A DNA stretch of 13,015 bases from Verrucomicrobiales bacterium (GTDB lineage Bacteria; Verrucomicrobiota; Verrucomicrobiia; Verrucomicrobiales; DEV007), in assembly GCA_002708885.1 (NCBI GenBank), contig PAPL01000044.1:1-13015 (forward strand), read 5' to 3'. Positions 1-7,075 of the stretch are shown piece by piece. Numbering within the stretch: position 1 is the first letter of the stretch; each line of letters opens with the position of its first letter. Below the pieces are notes generated by a model. The model was not told where the DNA came from. It searched no databases and worked only from the letters and a program-made list of their open reading frames with translations. Position numbers and translations under genes: made by a program.

Positions 1-739
1 CCTTTCCAATGGGCGAGAGTCTCTCCGGGTGATTTTCCATGAGGTAGGATATGCCGGAACCGAATCCTCCTCCTCCTCCCATTTCATTACCCAAAGTAAT
101 GAGTCCCAGAACAGGTATCAGAAGGCCTCCTATCAAAAGCCCAATACCGTTAAAAGTATCGGAAATTGCCACCGCCTTGAGTCCGCCAAAGATAGCGTAA
201 AGACTTCCAACGACACCAAGAGCAATGACAATCATCCAAAGCGCTTGCGTCTCATCAATATTCCGGTCGAATAATGCTGACAACAGGCCTTCAAGATCGA
301 AAGCATCACGCATGAAAATTGCTCCGGAGTACAAAACAAAAGGCAAAAGGTTAGTAAGTAAGGAAAGCAGCAGCAGCACGGAAACCGCTGTTCCTACGAT
401 CTTCGAATATCGCCTCTCAAGAAATAGCGAAACAGTAGCGACTCCTCCCTTCAGGTATCTGGGAAGAAACACCAGAGCCATTAGAACAATTGCTATTGAT
501 GACCAGACTTCCCAGGCCATGACCTGCATTCCGTTTTTAAAGGCCCCACCATTCAAACCAACGAGTTGCTCCGTAGAAAGGTTAGTTAGAAGCAATGATC
601 CTCCCACGACAATCCAAGGAAGACTACGTCCAGCAAGGAAATATCCAGTAGAAGTACTATGATTGTCACGCCGAGTCGCTCGCCATGAAAATAAACCAAC
701 GAGTCCAGTGAAAATTAAAAAAGCGATGAACTGAATCAT
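1..739 (-). CDS. SSS-family sodium/solute symporter, N-terminal 246 residues (cut by window edge)
   Basis: This is an inner-membrane secondary transporter of the sodium:solute symporter (SLC5/SGLT-like) family, likely importing a sugar or other small solute with Na+. I translated it from the ATG at 739-737; it stays open to the left edge, so the C-terminal half or more is missing. It starts with a membrane helix (MIQFIAFLIFTGLVGLFSW), then GYFLAGRSLPW (33-42) and LLLTNLSTEQLVGLNG (49-64), which corresponds to the SGLT first-repeat Na+/sugar-site region. YAIFGGLKAVAISDTF (181-196) is the family's conserved TM5-type motif. A run of five Gly (221-225) comes from a GGA repeat. No Shine-Dalgarno sequence is visible. 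It lies 57 bases downstream of the lactonase-fusion gene on the same strand, so co-transcription is likely. Family assignment is firm; the substrate cannot be read from the sequence. Confidence 0.9.
   Translation of the reverse strand, partial: MIQFIAFLIFTGLVGLFSWRATRRDNHSTSTGYFLAGRSLPWIVVGGSLLLTNLSTEQLVGLNGGAFKNGMQVMAWEVWSSIAIVLMALVFLPRYLKGGVATVSLFLERRYSKIVGTAVSVLLLLSLLTNLLPFVLYSGAIFMRDAFDLEGLLSALFDRNIDETQALWMIVIALGVVGSLYAIFGGLKAVAISDTFNGIGLLIGGLLIPVLGLITLGNEMGGGGGFGSGISYLMENHPERLSPIGK
65..79. repeat. (TCC)5 trinucleotide repeat inside the symporter gene
   Basis: Five TCC units on the plus strand read as GGA codons on the coding minus strand and give Gly221-Gly225 of the symporter. Unit changes would add or remove glycine without shifting frame. 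It is probably just a flexible loop. Confidence 0.6.
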
Positions 740-796
740 AAGAATGCGGGGTTATAATTTAAGTTTTCCTTTGAAGTTTAAAAATCTTTTCGAATA

Positions 797-2506
797 TCAA
801 AGCTCCAGAACCTCTATGTCTTTGTACCATGCCTCTGAAGGTGCTCCGGAATGGATCTGCAATCCGAACTTTCCGTTCCTCGGTATATCAGATTCACTAC
901 CATTTTCATAATACTTAGTGGCCAAGGCTCCATTGATCCAAATGCTAATGACATTGCCTTCTGCCCTGATCCGGAACTGGTTCCAGCCATCAGTGTCAGT
1001 GACACGCTGAGTCGGCAAAGGAACTTCTTTCAGAAACTTCCGGCGCCGCGACTCATCATATAATGCACCCCAAATTGAAACTTTACCCATCGTCCCAATG
1101 TCACATTGAAAACCTATCATTTCATGATGGTTGGGTATCCGTTCACTCCAGAATTGAACGCCCGCATTATGTCCCTCCCCCAACAACTTGGCCTTAAATT
1201 TAAGCTCAAAGTCACCATAAGACTTTTCAGTGACCAGGAACTGATTCTTGGGCACCCTTTTCTTTAGGCTACCCGCAACAATGGCACCGTCCTCGACGCG
1301 GAACCAATCCTCATTCCCTTCCCAGCCCTTCATTGATTTACCGTCAAACATTGATTTGAAAGGACCATCAGATGGCACCAGAAACTGGACACACACCGGA
1401 CAAGGAACTGGAACCGGATCCCCCACTGGGCTGAGCCCCCCGTTCTTTGCATCAACGCTAAAGACTCTAACATCATTACTGTTCTGCCCACCAGCAATGA
1501 GATAACTGCCACTCGGATCAATACCAAAGCCGCGGGGCGTCTTGACGCCAAGGACCTGAACTTCAATCAAGTTCATTTTACCCGTGGCCGGGTCCAACCC
1601 AAAAACAGCAACACTGTCATGGCCTCTATTTGAGCAATAAAGAAATTTTCCGCTAGGGTGCATGAGTAACTCAGCAGTCGAATTGCGTTTCTTTGCCCAT
1701 TCCTTTGGAATCGTACTTAAAGTTTGCAATTCGATCATCTTTCCTGAAGAGGAATCGAATGAAAATGCGGTCACTGATGATGTGATCTCATTATTTGTAT
1801 ACCCAAATTTTCCGTCATGGGAAAAAGCGAAATGTCTTGGCCCGTTACCGGGATCAACTTTGGCAAATGGAAAATCATTTGCGGTTAACTTCCCATTACT
1901 GGAATCATATTTATAGGTCATTAGTTTATCCAATCCCAAATCAGCGCAAACAATAAATTTTCCACTAGGATCAAGATCAATGGAATGGGCATGAGGGGAC
2001 TTCTGTCGAGGCAAGACACTTGAACCTGTGTGCTGCACAAAAGAAGTGAGCTCAAGGACCCCGTCATTGGACACTGATGCTGCCCCGATACTGCCACCTA
2101 CATAGTTGGCAAAGAAAACATGCCTCCCTGCCGAGTCCGCCGAAATATGACAAGGAGCACCTCCCTTCGTTGGGACGCGGTTAATTAGACGCAATTTGCC
2201 ATTAGAATTATCGATTATGTAGGAGGCAAGTGAACCACTCGATTTGCCACCATAGTCATTGGTCTCCTCAACTGCAACGAGCCGGCGACCGTCAGGAAGA
2301 ATCGTTACAAAAGAAGGATTATCACCTTCCGCCGCAAGCATTGGCTTTGAAATGTTCCCGGTTTCGAGATTTAATTTAGACACATAAATACCCTCACTCT
2401 CTTTTCCTCGGGTATAGGTACCAAAGTAAACCCAAATTTCTGAATCCTTGGCCAAAGCACTTAATGCGTTAACAAGAATAAGAAAAGAAACCAGTAAAGT
2501 CTTCAT
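797..2506 (-). CDS. Secreted lactonase-family beta-propeller fused to a C-terminal 3-keto-disaccharide hydrolase (DUF1080) domain
   Basis: The start is the ATG at 2506-2504; the TTG just before it is less likely. Residues 1-19 (MKTLLVSFLILVNALSALA) are a Sec signal peptide, so the 569-residue protein should be periplasmic or secreted. Residues about 24-377 match the seven-bladed lactonase family (6-phosphogluconolactonase/YbhE-like): YFGTYTRG near 27, NPSFVTILPDG, GGAPCHISAD, SPHAHSIDLDPSGKF, GNGPRHFAFSHDGKFGY, TPRGFGIDPSG and the closing PCPVCVQF. Residues about 381-569 match DUF1080 (PF06439, now named 3-keto-disaccharide hydrolase): FDGKSMKGWEG, WFRVEDGAIVAG, YGDFELKFKAKL, NAGVQFWSER, DGWNQFRIRAEG and GKFGLQIHSG. 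Each domain alone is common in PVC bacteria. The join is continuous, with no stop or frameshift at 377-381. It ends in TGA, which shows this stop is used here. The adjacent symporter suggests a role in catabolism of oxidised sugars; the actual substrate is inference. Confidence 0.9.
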   Translation of the reverse strand: MKTLLVSFLILVNALSALAKDSEIWVYFGTYTRGKESEGIYVSKLNLETGNISKPMLAAEGDNPSFVTILPDGRRLVAVEETNDYGGKSSGSLASYIIDNSNGKLRLINRVPTKGGAPCHISADSAGRHVFFANYVGGSIGAASVSNDGVLELTSFVQHTGSSVLPRQKSPHAHSIDLDPSGKFIVCADLGLDKLMTYKYDSSNGKLTANDFPFAKVDPGNGPRHFAFSHDGKFGYTNNEITSSVTAFSFDSSSGKMIELQTLSTIPKEWAKKRNSTAELLMHPSGKFLYCSNRGHDSVAVFGLDPATGKMNLIEVQVLGVKTPRGFGIDPSGSYLIAGGQNSNDVRVFSVDAKNGGLSPVGDPVPVPCPVCVQFLVPSDGPFKSMFDGKSMKGWEGNEDWFRVEDGAIVAGSLKKRVPKNQFLVTEKSYGDFELKFKAKLLGEGHNAGVQFWSERIPNHHEMIGFQCDIGTMGKVSIWGALYDESRRRKFLKEVPLPTQRVTDTDGWNQFRIRAEGNVISIWINGALATKYYENGSESDIPRNGKFGLQIHSGAPSEAWYKDIEVLEL

Positions 2507-2553
2507 CAATACATCAAAAAGGATTTATGAGACTCAGATCAAGCTAAACCTCA

Positions 2554-2582
2554 CCAATTGGACACTTTCTTAGATCCAATGG
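2554..2582. repeat. Imperfect inverted repeat between two minus-strand genes
   Basis: CCAATTGGA (2554-2562) and TCCAATGG (2575-2582) form an 8-bp stem with one bulged base and a 12-base loop. It lies in the 84-base gap just after the stop of the upstream gene (2591) and before the lactonase-fusion start. No T-tract follows on either strand, so it is not a classical intrinsic terminator. It may be an mRNA-processing hairpin or an operator. Confidence 0.35.
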
Positions 2583-2590
2583 CCCTAAAA

Positions 2591-3181
2591 CTATTTGGAG
2601 CCCTTGGCCTTTGTCACTTCACCTAATAATGAAGACCAATCAATCGCTCCAATGTCCTTCCTGTACATCTCAAGCTCATAAATTGCAGTCTCGTTAGTCG
2701 AATCGACCTGAACCGCGACAAAGAGCATATAACCGGCAAGATCCACATTTAAATTTCCTCCATTTTTAATCAGAAACATGGCCCTGGACTGTAGCACCTC
2801 AGCCAAAGTGACAGGACTGTATTCTGGTTGAATTTTTCTCTTAGCCAGTCCCTTCTTAAATTGAAAATTAGCAATGACCGCGTCCCTGTTCCGAGGACTC
2901 AAATGCAAAGCAAATCCAAGGAGCTTCCTTGCCTTTTCCATGGCAGCGGCATCGGCCCCGTCCTTGACCGAATTGACCACATAAGCAGCAACGCTAGAAG
3001 CCAATTTATCACGGTCCACCTTCAAAAGATTCACATCAGCAGTGTCGAACCTTGCCTCTTTCACTTCCGGCTCTGTATATTTAATCTCAGCTGACAAAGA
3101 GACCCCACAATTCATGCAAAGGCAAAACATCACTATTAATCGATATGCGCTAATAATTTGAACAGGTCTCATTGACTTCAT
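2591..3181 (-). CDS. Exported helical protein of unknown function, TPR-like
   Basis: I do not recognise a named family. The 196-residue product begins with a signal peptide (about 1-31; hydrophobic core LIVMFCLCMNCGVSLSA), so it should be exported. The mature part looks all-helical. EKARKLLGFALHLSPRNRDAV (82-102) resembles one tetratricopeptide helix pair, and LAGYMLFVAVQVDSTNETAI (148-167) a second. It ends in a basic tail (KAKGSK). The start is the ATG at 3181-3179; a second in-frame ATG three codons later is possible, and neither has a Shine-Dalgarno sequence. It is divergent from the unknown membrane protein to its right and lies upstream of the lactonase-fusion gene on the same strand. 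Similar small TPR-like exported proteins occur in Verrucomicrobiota genomes; that comparison is from memory. Confidence 0.75.
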   Translation of the reverse strand: MKSMRPVQIISAYRLIVMFCLCMNCGVSLSAEIKYTEPEVKEARFDTADVNLLKVDRDKLASSVAAYVVNSVKDGADAAAMEKARKLLGFALHLSPRNRDAVIANFQFKKGLAKRKIQPEYSPVTLAEVLQSRAMFLIKNGGNLNVDLAGYMLFVAVQVDSTNETAIYELEMYRKDIGAIDWSSLLGEVTKAKGSK

Positions 3182-3234
3182 GTACTATGAACTATCGAAT
3201 ATACGTTGTCCAACAAGACATGCCACACAGCGCC

Positions 3235-3262
3235 TTGAAGTCCGTACATTGAAATGCATAAT
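3235..3262 (+). promoter_or_regulatory. Candidate sigma70-type promoter for the ABC cluster
   Basis: TTGAAG (3235-3240) and CATAAT (3257-3262) are separated by 16 bases. Transcription would begin near 3269. That leaves a leader of about 33 bases before the ATG at 3302, or an almost leaderless message if the ATG at 3275 is used. This is pattern matching only; the boxes are good but not perfect. Confidence 0.4.
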
Positions 3263-3301
3263 TGCACATAACAAATGAATTTTCATTCTACCACAGAGCA
3301 C

Positions 3302-4576
3302 ATGAGAAAGCTGGCCCTCGGCGCCTTACTCCTCACTTCACTGATCCTAAGCGACTCTCAGGCCCATACATTTCAGACGAATCTATATCCGGACATCGAG
3401 CTGAAAGAAGACAAACTCGTCATAGAATTATGGATCGCATCGTTCCTGTTCCCTCCGTTCCAGCATATAAATTACGGTGACGGCAAAGAGCGGCCCAATG
3501 AAAATAGCGCCCCAATGAAAATAGAGTCGTTCTTCAATGAGACTTGCCCAGTTTCAATTAACGGAATCAAACAAATGCCTCAACTCGAATGGCTTAAGTT
3601 CGAGGAGATGGAGGAAGTCTCACACCTCGGACAAACAACAGATCTAACGATGGCCAAATTGAAATTCAATTACCCCATCAAAGAAGATGTGCGTAACATT
3701 AAGTTCGGATGGGGCCTCTGGTTCCCTGATGAACCCATCACTGTAGAAGATCCCGAGAGCCTAGAAACTGTATCTCATGACCCCAACGTTCTGGACATGT
3801 TAATCTTCGTGGAGGGAGATGCTCAGCCCCTATACATATCGAAGGCCGAACCGGAATTCATCTGGCACGCCAAGCCTAAAGCGTTTTCTGAAAGCCCAGT
3901 CAATAGCACCGGCACAGCTACAGTAACCACACAATCAACGCAAATTCCCTTAGCATCAGTTCTGATATTATTTGTCGGCCTCCTCCTGTTCATTAAAGTA
4001 GCCAGATCAAATGTTCCCGTTAAGATCACAGTCCTAGCCGCCACTTGTATCTGCTCTTTTATTTTTAAGGGCTCTCTAATGATCGAATTTAATCAATCTG
4101 ATCGATCAGCCCCGCCTCAACTTGATAAGGAAAAAGCAAAAAATACATTCACTAAACTTCACCGGGGCATTTACAGAGCATTCGAATCCGAAACAGAGGA
4201 CGCCATTTATAATAACCTCGCAAAGTCCGTGACTCATAACCTCGTAGGCCCACTCTATGAAGACATTTATCAGAGCCTCATCATGCGTGATGAAGGGGGA
4301 GCAGTTTCTCGCGTCAACCGAATCGAGTATCTTGACATTCAAACCGCCAAAGATGAAAAACATGAGAAACATCAAGTCTCCTGCAATTGGCAGGTACACG
4401 GCACTGTCCGCCACTGGGGTCACAGCCATTTCCGATCTAACGAATACGAAGCTGATTATGAATTAGCCATTGAAAACGGCCTATGGAAAATCTCCTCTTC
4501 GAATGTGAATATGCAAAAAAGAGTCAGGTCCAAAAAACCCAATGAAGGAACCCCTAATTCAGATCAAAAATCTTAA
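3302..4576 (+). CDS. Exported/membrane protein of unknown function, first gene of an ABC-transporter cluster
   Basis: This is a conserved-looking protein without a name I can give. I chose the ATG at 3302 because the signal peptide then starts cleanly (MRKLALGALLLTSLILSDSQA); the in-frame ATG at 3275 would add nine polar residues. From 3302 it has 424 residues. Residues 22-195 form an exported, beta-rich domain (HTFQTNLYP...PEFIWHAKP). Two membrane helices follow, about 215-233 (IPLASVLILFVGLLLFIKV) and about 240-261. The C-terminal domain, about 275-410, contains KLHRGIYRAFESETEDAIY, a GGAV turn, a His/Glu-rich DEKHEKHQ and HWGHSHFRSNEYEA (371-384). The histidines could bind metal, but that is inference. 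Its 3' end overlaps the ATPase gene by 35 bases, which implies translational coupling and a shared job. I recall similar C-terminal domains beside ABC genes in PVC genomes. Confidence 0.8.
   Translation: MRKLALGALLLTSLILSDSQAHTFQTNLYPDIELKEDKLVIELWIASFLFPPFQHINYGDGKERPNENSAPMKIESFFNETCPVSINGIKQMPQLEWLKFEEMEEVSHLGQTTDLTMAKLKFNYPIKEDVRNIKFGWGLWFPDEPITVEDPESLETVSHDPNVLDMLIFVEGDAQPLYISKAEPEFIWHAKPKAFSESPVNSTGTATVTTQSTQIPLASVLILFVGLLLFIKVARSNVPVKITVLAATCICSFIFKGSLMIEFNQSDRSAPPQLDKEKAKNTFTKLHRGIYRAFESETEDAIYNNLAKSVTHNLVGPLYEDIYQSLIMRDEGGAVSRVNRIEYLDIQTAKDEKHEKHQVSCNWQVHGTVRHWGHSHFRSNEYEADYELAIENGLWKISSSNVNMQKRVRSKKPNEGTPNSDQKS
3494..3524. repeat. 14-bp direct repeat, 17-base period, inside a coding region
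   Basis: CCCAATGAAAATAG occurs at 3494-3507 and again at 3511-3524, with three bases between copies. The period is not a multiple of three, so the copies are read in different frames (PNENS, then PMKIES). Confidence 0.9.
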
Positions 4577-5216
4577 TTTCCGTTACCCCAAGAGTGGTTT
4601 TTCTCTGAGCGTACCGGAATTAAAGGTCAGTAATCGCTCAAAGGTATCATTCGTTGGAAAGAGTGGTTGCGGGAAAACTACTCTTGCACATCTCATTGCC
4701 GGAATACTAAAGCCCTCCGAGGGAACGGTACTCGTATCAGGCAAGGACCTGAGCAACTTAACTGAAAACGAGAGACGTAGTCACAGAGCAGCTAACGTGG
4801 GTTTCATTTTTCAAGAATTTGAATTGCTCAACTACTTGCAAGTAAAAGATAATCTCCTCCTCCCGTTCATGATTAACAGGGAAATTGTAATAACAAAAGA
4901 ACGCAAAGATCGCGCCCATGCACTAGCAGAATCGATTGGAATCTCCAACAAGCTCAATCAGTACCCAGAACAACTCTCGGGAGGAGAGCGTCAACGGCTA
5001 GCCATTGCAAGGGCCCTCGTCACGGACCCCTCGATCGTCATCGCTGATGAACCGACCGGTAACCTTGATGGTGAAACTGCAGCGACGGTGATGCAGGAGA
5101 TAATCAAACAATCGACCGGGAACGGATCAACCCTCATCACAATTACTCACGACGAGTCCTTACTGGGCCTTTTCGAAAACACTATTAACGTAGGAGATTT
5201 CTCCACAACATTTTAA
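4542..5216 (+). CDS. ABC transporter ATP-binding protein, LolD/MacB type
   Basis: This is the cytoplasmic ATPase that would power the permease encoded next to it. The 224 residues are the usual length for the LolD/MacB/FtsE class. All motifs are intact: Walker A GKSGCGKTT (39-47), Q-loop FQEFEL (90-95), signature LSGGERQR (145-152), Walker B IVIADEP (165-171) with catalytic Glu170, the D-loop after PTGNLDGE (171-178), and the switch His203 in ITHDES. The ATG at 4542 lies inside the upstream gene (35-base overlap) with no Shine-Dalgarno sequence, so translation probably depends on coupling. The C-terminus is short (VGDFSTTF), as in stand-alone ATPases. The family is usually paired with FtsX-like permeases that act mechanically on periplasmic substrates or lipoproteins rather than importing solutes; the substrate here is unknown. 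Confidence 0.95.
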   Translation: MKEPLIQIKNLNFRYPKSGFSLSVPELKVSNRSKVSFVGKSGCGKTTLAHLIAGILKPSEGTVLVSGKDLSNLTENERRSHRAANVGFIFQEFELLNYLQVKDNLLLPFMINREIVITKERKDRAHALAESIGISNKLNQYPEQLSGGERQRLAIARALVTDPSIVIADEPTGNLDGETAATVMQEIIKQSTGNGSTLITITHDESLLGLFENTINVGDFSTTF

Positions 5217-6395
5217 CTGACCATAAAAAATATTATACATATCGCGTGGAAACACATTGTTTTCCACAAAGCCAAATCTGTGATTCAGATAGCGGCCCTG
5301 ACTCTCACATTCTTTTTGCCATTGGCCACCGCCATACTGGTCAAGAGCTTCTCTACGAATATCACTGAAAGAGGAAGAGAAACTCCCCTCCTCTTTGGGC
5401 CTAAGGGTGACCGGTTCGATTTGACCATCAATTCACTCTTTTTCAGAGGAGACCATTCTTCGCAACTGTCAATGGCAGACTTTCAATTATTGTCCAAAGA
5501 GGACCGAGGCACCATGGTCCCTTTGAACCTGGGCTTCACTGCCCGTAAGTTTCCAGTCATAGGGACCAGTCCTGACTACTTCACCGCACGCAATATCACT
5601 CCAAAGAAAGGAACCGTTCCATTAAAATTAGGAGAGGCTGTCTTGGGCAGTAAATGTGCCGAGAAATTAAACATTCAAATCAATGAGCATATACTCACTG
5701 ACCAGGTCAATCTTTATGACCTCTCGGCCAGTTACCCTCTCAAATTAAAAATAGTCGGAATTCTCAATCAAACAAAGAGCGCTGATGATAACGCAATTTT
5801 CACATCAATTGGAACCGCATGGGTCATTTCAGGCCTCGGCCACGGGCATGAACCTATTAATGAGAGTACAGCAAATGATAAGTTGTTAGGAAAAACTGAA
5901 AAACAAATCACTGCGAACGCCTCCGTAGAACAATTCATTGAGATAAATGAAAAAAACATCAACGAATTTCACTTCCATTCAGACCCGACACAACTTCCAG
6001 TAACATCAATCCTCGCTTTCCCAAAAAGCAAAAAGGACGGAACGATACTCAAGGCAAAGTATTTACAGCACGAACAAATTCAGCCACTCGAACCAGACTC
6101 AGTGATCAAAGAACTGCTCGACATTGTAATTAGGCTCAAGCGTCTCTTCGATGCCTCGTATACCATCACTGCCCTCGCGGCGGTCTTTTTTTTAACTGCA
6201 GTGATTCTCCTTTCATTACAAACGCGCAAGAGAGAATCAAAGGCCCTTTTCCTCATGGGCTGTAGCCGCGGAACGATCTGTATGATTTTTTCAGCCGAAA
6301 TAATTATCTTATGCCTATTTTCCATTCTTTTGGCCTTGTTAGGCGCTTTTGCTCTTACCTTCATGGGATCAGACATCCTGCAATTACTGCGTTAA
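5217..6395 (+). CDS. FtsX/LolC-like ABC transporter permease, probable non-canonical CTG start
   Basis: This is the membrane partner of the ATPase. The first standard start is GTG at 5280, but it falls at the edge of the first membrane helix. The in-frame codons from CTG 5217, directly after the ATPase stop, encode LTIKNIIHIAWKHIVFHKAK, the amphipathic/basic lead-in normal for this family, giving 392 residues. I therefore place the start at 5217, though only CTG (or ATA 5223, ATT 5232) is available. Numbered from CTG: helix 1 about 22-42 (IQIAALTLTFFLPLATAILV), a periplasmic domain about 45-305, helix 2 about 315-334, the RKRES...LMGCSRG loop, and helix 3 about 353-382. The protein ends at GSDILQLLR, so I count three helices where MacB/LolC have four. 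The periplasmic domain has TAWVISGLGHGHE (200-212), whose paired histidines might bind metal. Confidence 0.85.
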   Translation: MTIKNIIHIAWKHIVFHKAKSVIQIAALTLTFFLPLATAILVKSFSTNITERGRETPLLFGPKGDRFDLTINSLFFRGDHSSQLSMADFQLLSKEDRGTMVPLNLGFTARKFPVIGTSPDYFTARNITPKKGTVPLKLGEAVLGSKCAEKLNIQINEHILTDQVNLYDLSASYPLKLKIVGILNQTKSADDNAIFTSIGTAWVISGLGHGHEPINESTANDKLLGKTEKQITANASVEQFIEINEKNINEFHFHSDPTQLPVTSILAFPKSKKDGTILKAKYLQHEQIQPLEPDSVIKELLDIVIRLKRLFDASYTITALAAVFFLTAVILLSLQTRKRESKALFLMGCSRGTICMIFSAEIIILCLFSILLALLGAFALTFMGSDILQLLR

Positions 6396-6428
6396 ATACT
6401 TCATTAGGCTGTTTTTGTTGCAAAAAAT

Positions 6429-6457
6429 TTGATTCATCGAAAAATTCCGATGATAAT
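6429..6457 (+). promoter_or_regulatory. Candidate sigma70-type promoter with internal dyad, upstream of the lipoprotein gene
   Basis: TTGATT (6429-6434) and GATAAT (6452-6457) are separated by exactly 17 bases, 31 bases before the ATG at 6488. TCATCG (6434-6439) and CGATGA (6448-6453) form a 6-bp inverted repeat with an 8-base gap across the spacer and -10 box, a typical place for a repressor site. The promoter suggests the lipoprotein can be transcribed apart from the ABC genes. Pattern evidence only. Confidence 0.45.
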
Positions 6458-6487
6458 TAGTTAAGATTAGTTTAATAAATTATCACC

Positions 6488-7069
6488 ATGAAGTCATACA
6501 GCAGGCTGTTCATAATAGGATTTATCGCAGTAATTTTCACGTCCTGCCAAACTCACAACGTCTCACTGACGTATAACCCGGCAAGCGTAGGACAGAGAAT
6601 CAACAAGGGTTCACCAGCCATTAAAATTGGATCAATTAACGATGTCCGCAAATTACGGGGAGCCGAGATCGGAAAGATTCGCAACGAATTCGGAATACCT
6701 ATCAAATCAATTAACGCAAAGAGGCCCATCTCAGAAATCACTAAGACGGCATTCGCTCATGCACTGCAAAGCAGGAACCTCCTAAATAAAGACAATGCAA
6801 AGTATATCCTCAACGCGGACATACTGGAATTCCAATGCAGTCAGTACTCGACACAAAATGCAGAGTGCAGGATCCGTGTCCATGTCTATAATACCAAATC
6901 CGGCAGACTAGTTTTCAGCCAATACTTTTATGCAACGAGGACCAAAGTTTCCCCCAATGTCACTTACTGGTCAAAGGTTGATGAAATCGCAGGCGTCGCA
7001 TCAGAGGCGTTGCAGGAAGCCATTGACAGGGCCGTCGATGATCCCGGCTTGAGGAGAGCCCTGCGTTAA
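6488..7069 (+). CDS. YajG-like outer-envelope lipoprotein
   Basis: The N-terminus MKSYSRLFIIGFIAVIFTSC is a lipoprotein signal with the lipid-accepting Cys at position 20 (lipobox FTSC). The mature domain follows the pattern of the YajG/uncharacterised-lipoprotein fold. PAIKIGSINDVRKLRGAEIGKI (44-65) corresponds to the 'function/deviation' strand of YajG, followed by a helix (ISEITKTAFAHALQSRNLL), then strand pairs YILNADILEF and CRIRVHVYNTKSGRLVFSQ, and a final helix (SEALQEAIDRAVDD). The 193-residue length fits. It is 92 bases downstream of the permease on the same strand with its own promoter-like site. It may be the envelope partner of the ABC system or an independent gene. No Shine-Dalgarno sequence precedes the ATG. 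Lipoprotein status is strong; the YajG resemblance is moderate, judged from the pattern alone. Confidence 0.8.
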   Translation: MKSYSRLFIIGFIAVIFTSCQTHNVSLTYNPASVGQRINKGSPAIKIGSINDVRKLRGAEIGKIRNEFGIPIKSINAKRPISEITKTAFAHALQSRNLLNKDNAKYILNADILEFQCSQYSTQNAECRIRVHVYNTKSGRLVFSQYFYATRTKVSPNVTYWSKVDEIAGVASEALQEAIDRAVDDPGLRRALR

Positions 7070-7075
7070 TTTATT

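Noticed and set aside
29..662. Two overlapping plus-strand open frames opposite the symporter
   Set aside because: They are Ser/Thr/Arg-rich with no recognisable domain, and lie antisense to a clearly recognisable SSS symporter whose frame is open throughout.
5280..5282. GTG as the true start of the permease
   Set aside because: It is the first standard start, but it would remove the basic, family-typical lead-in segment encoded in frame just upstream. It is kept only as an alternative.
6412..6427. TTTTTG/CAAAAA inverted repeat after the permease as a terminator
   Set aside because: The stem is almost all A:T with a 3-base loop and no following T-tract, so it is not a credible intrinsic terminator.
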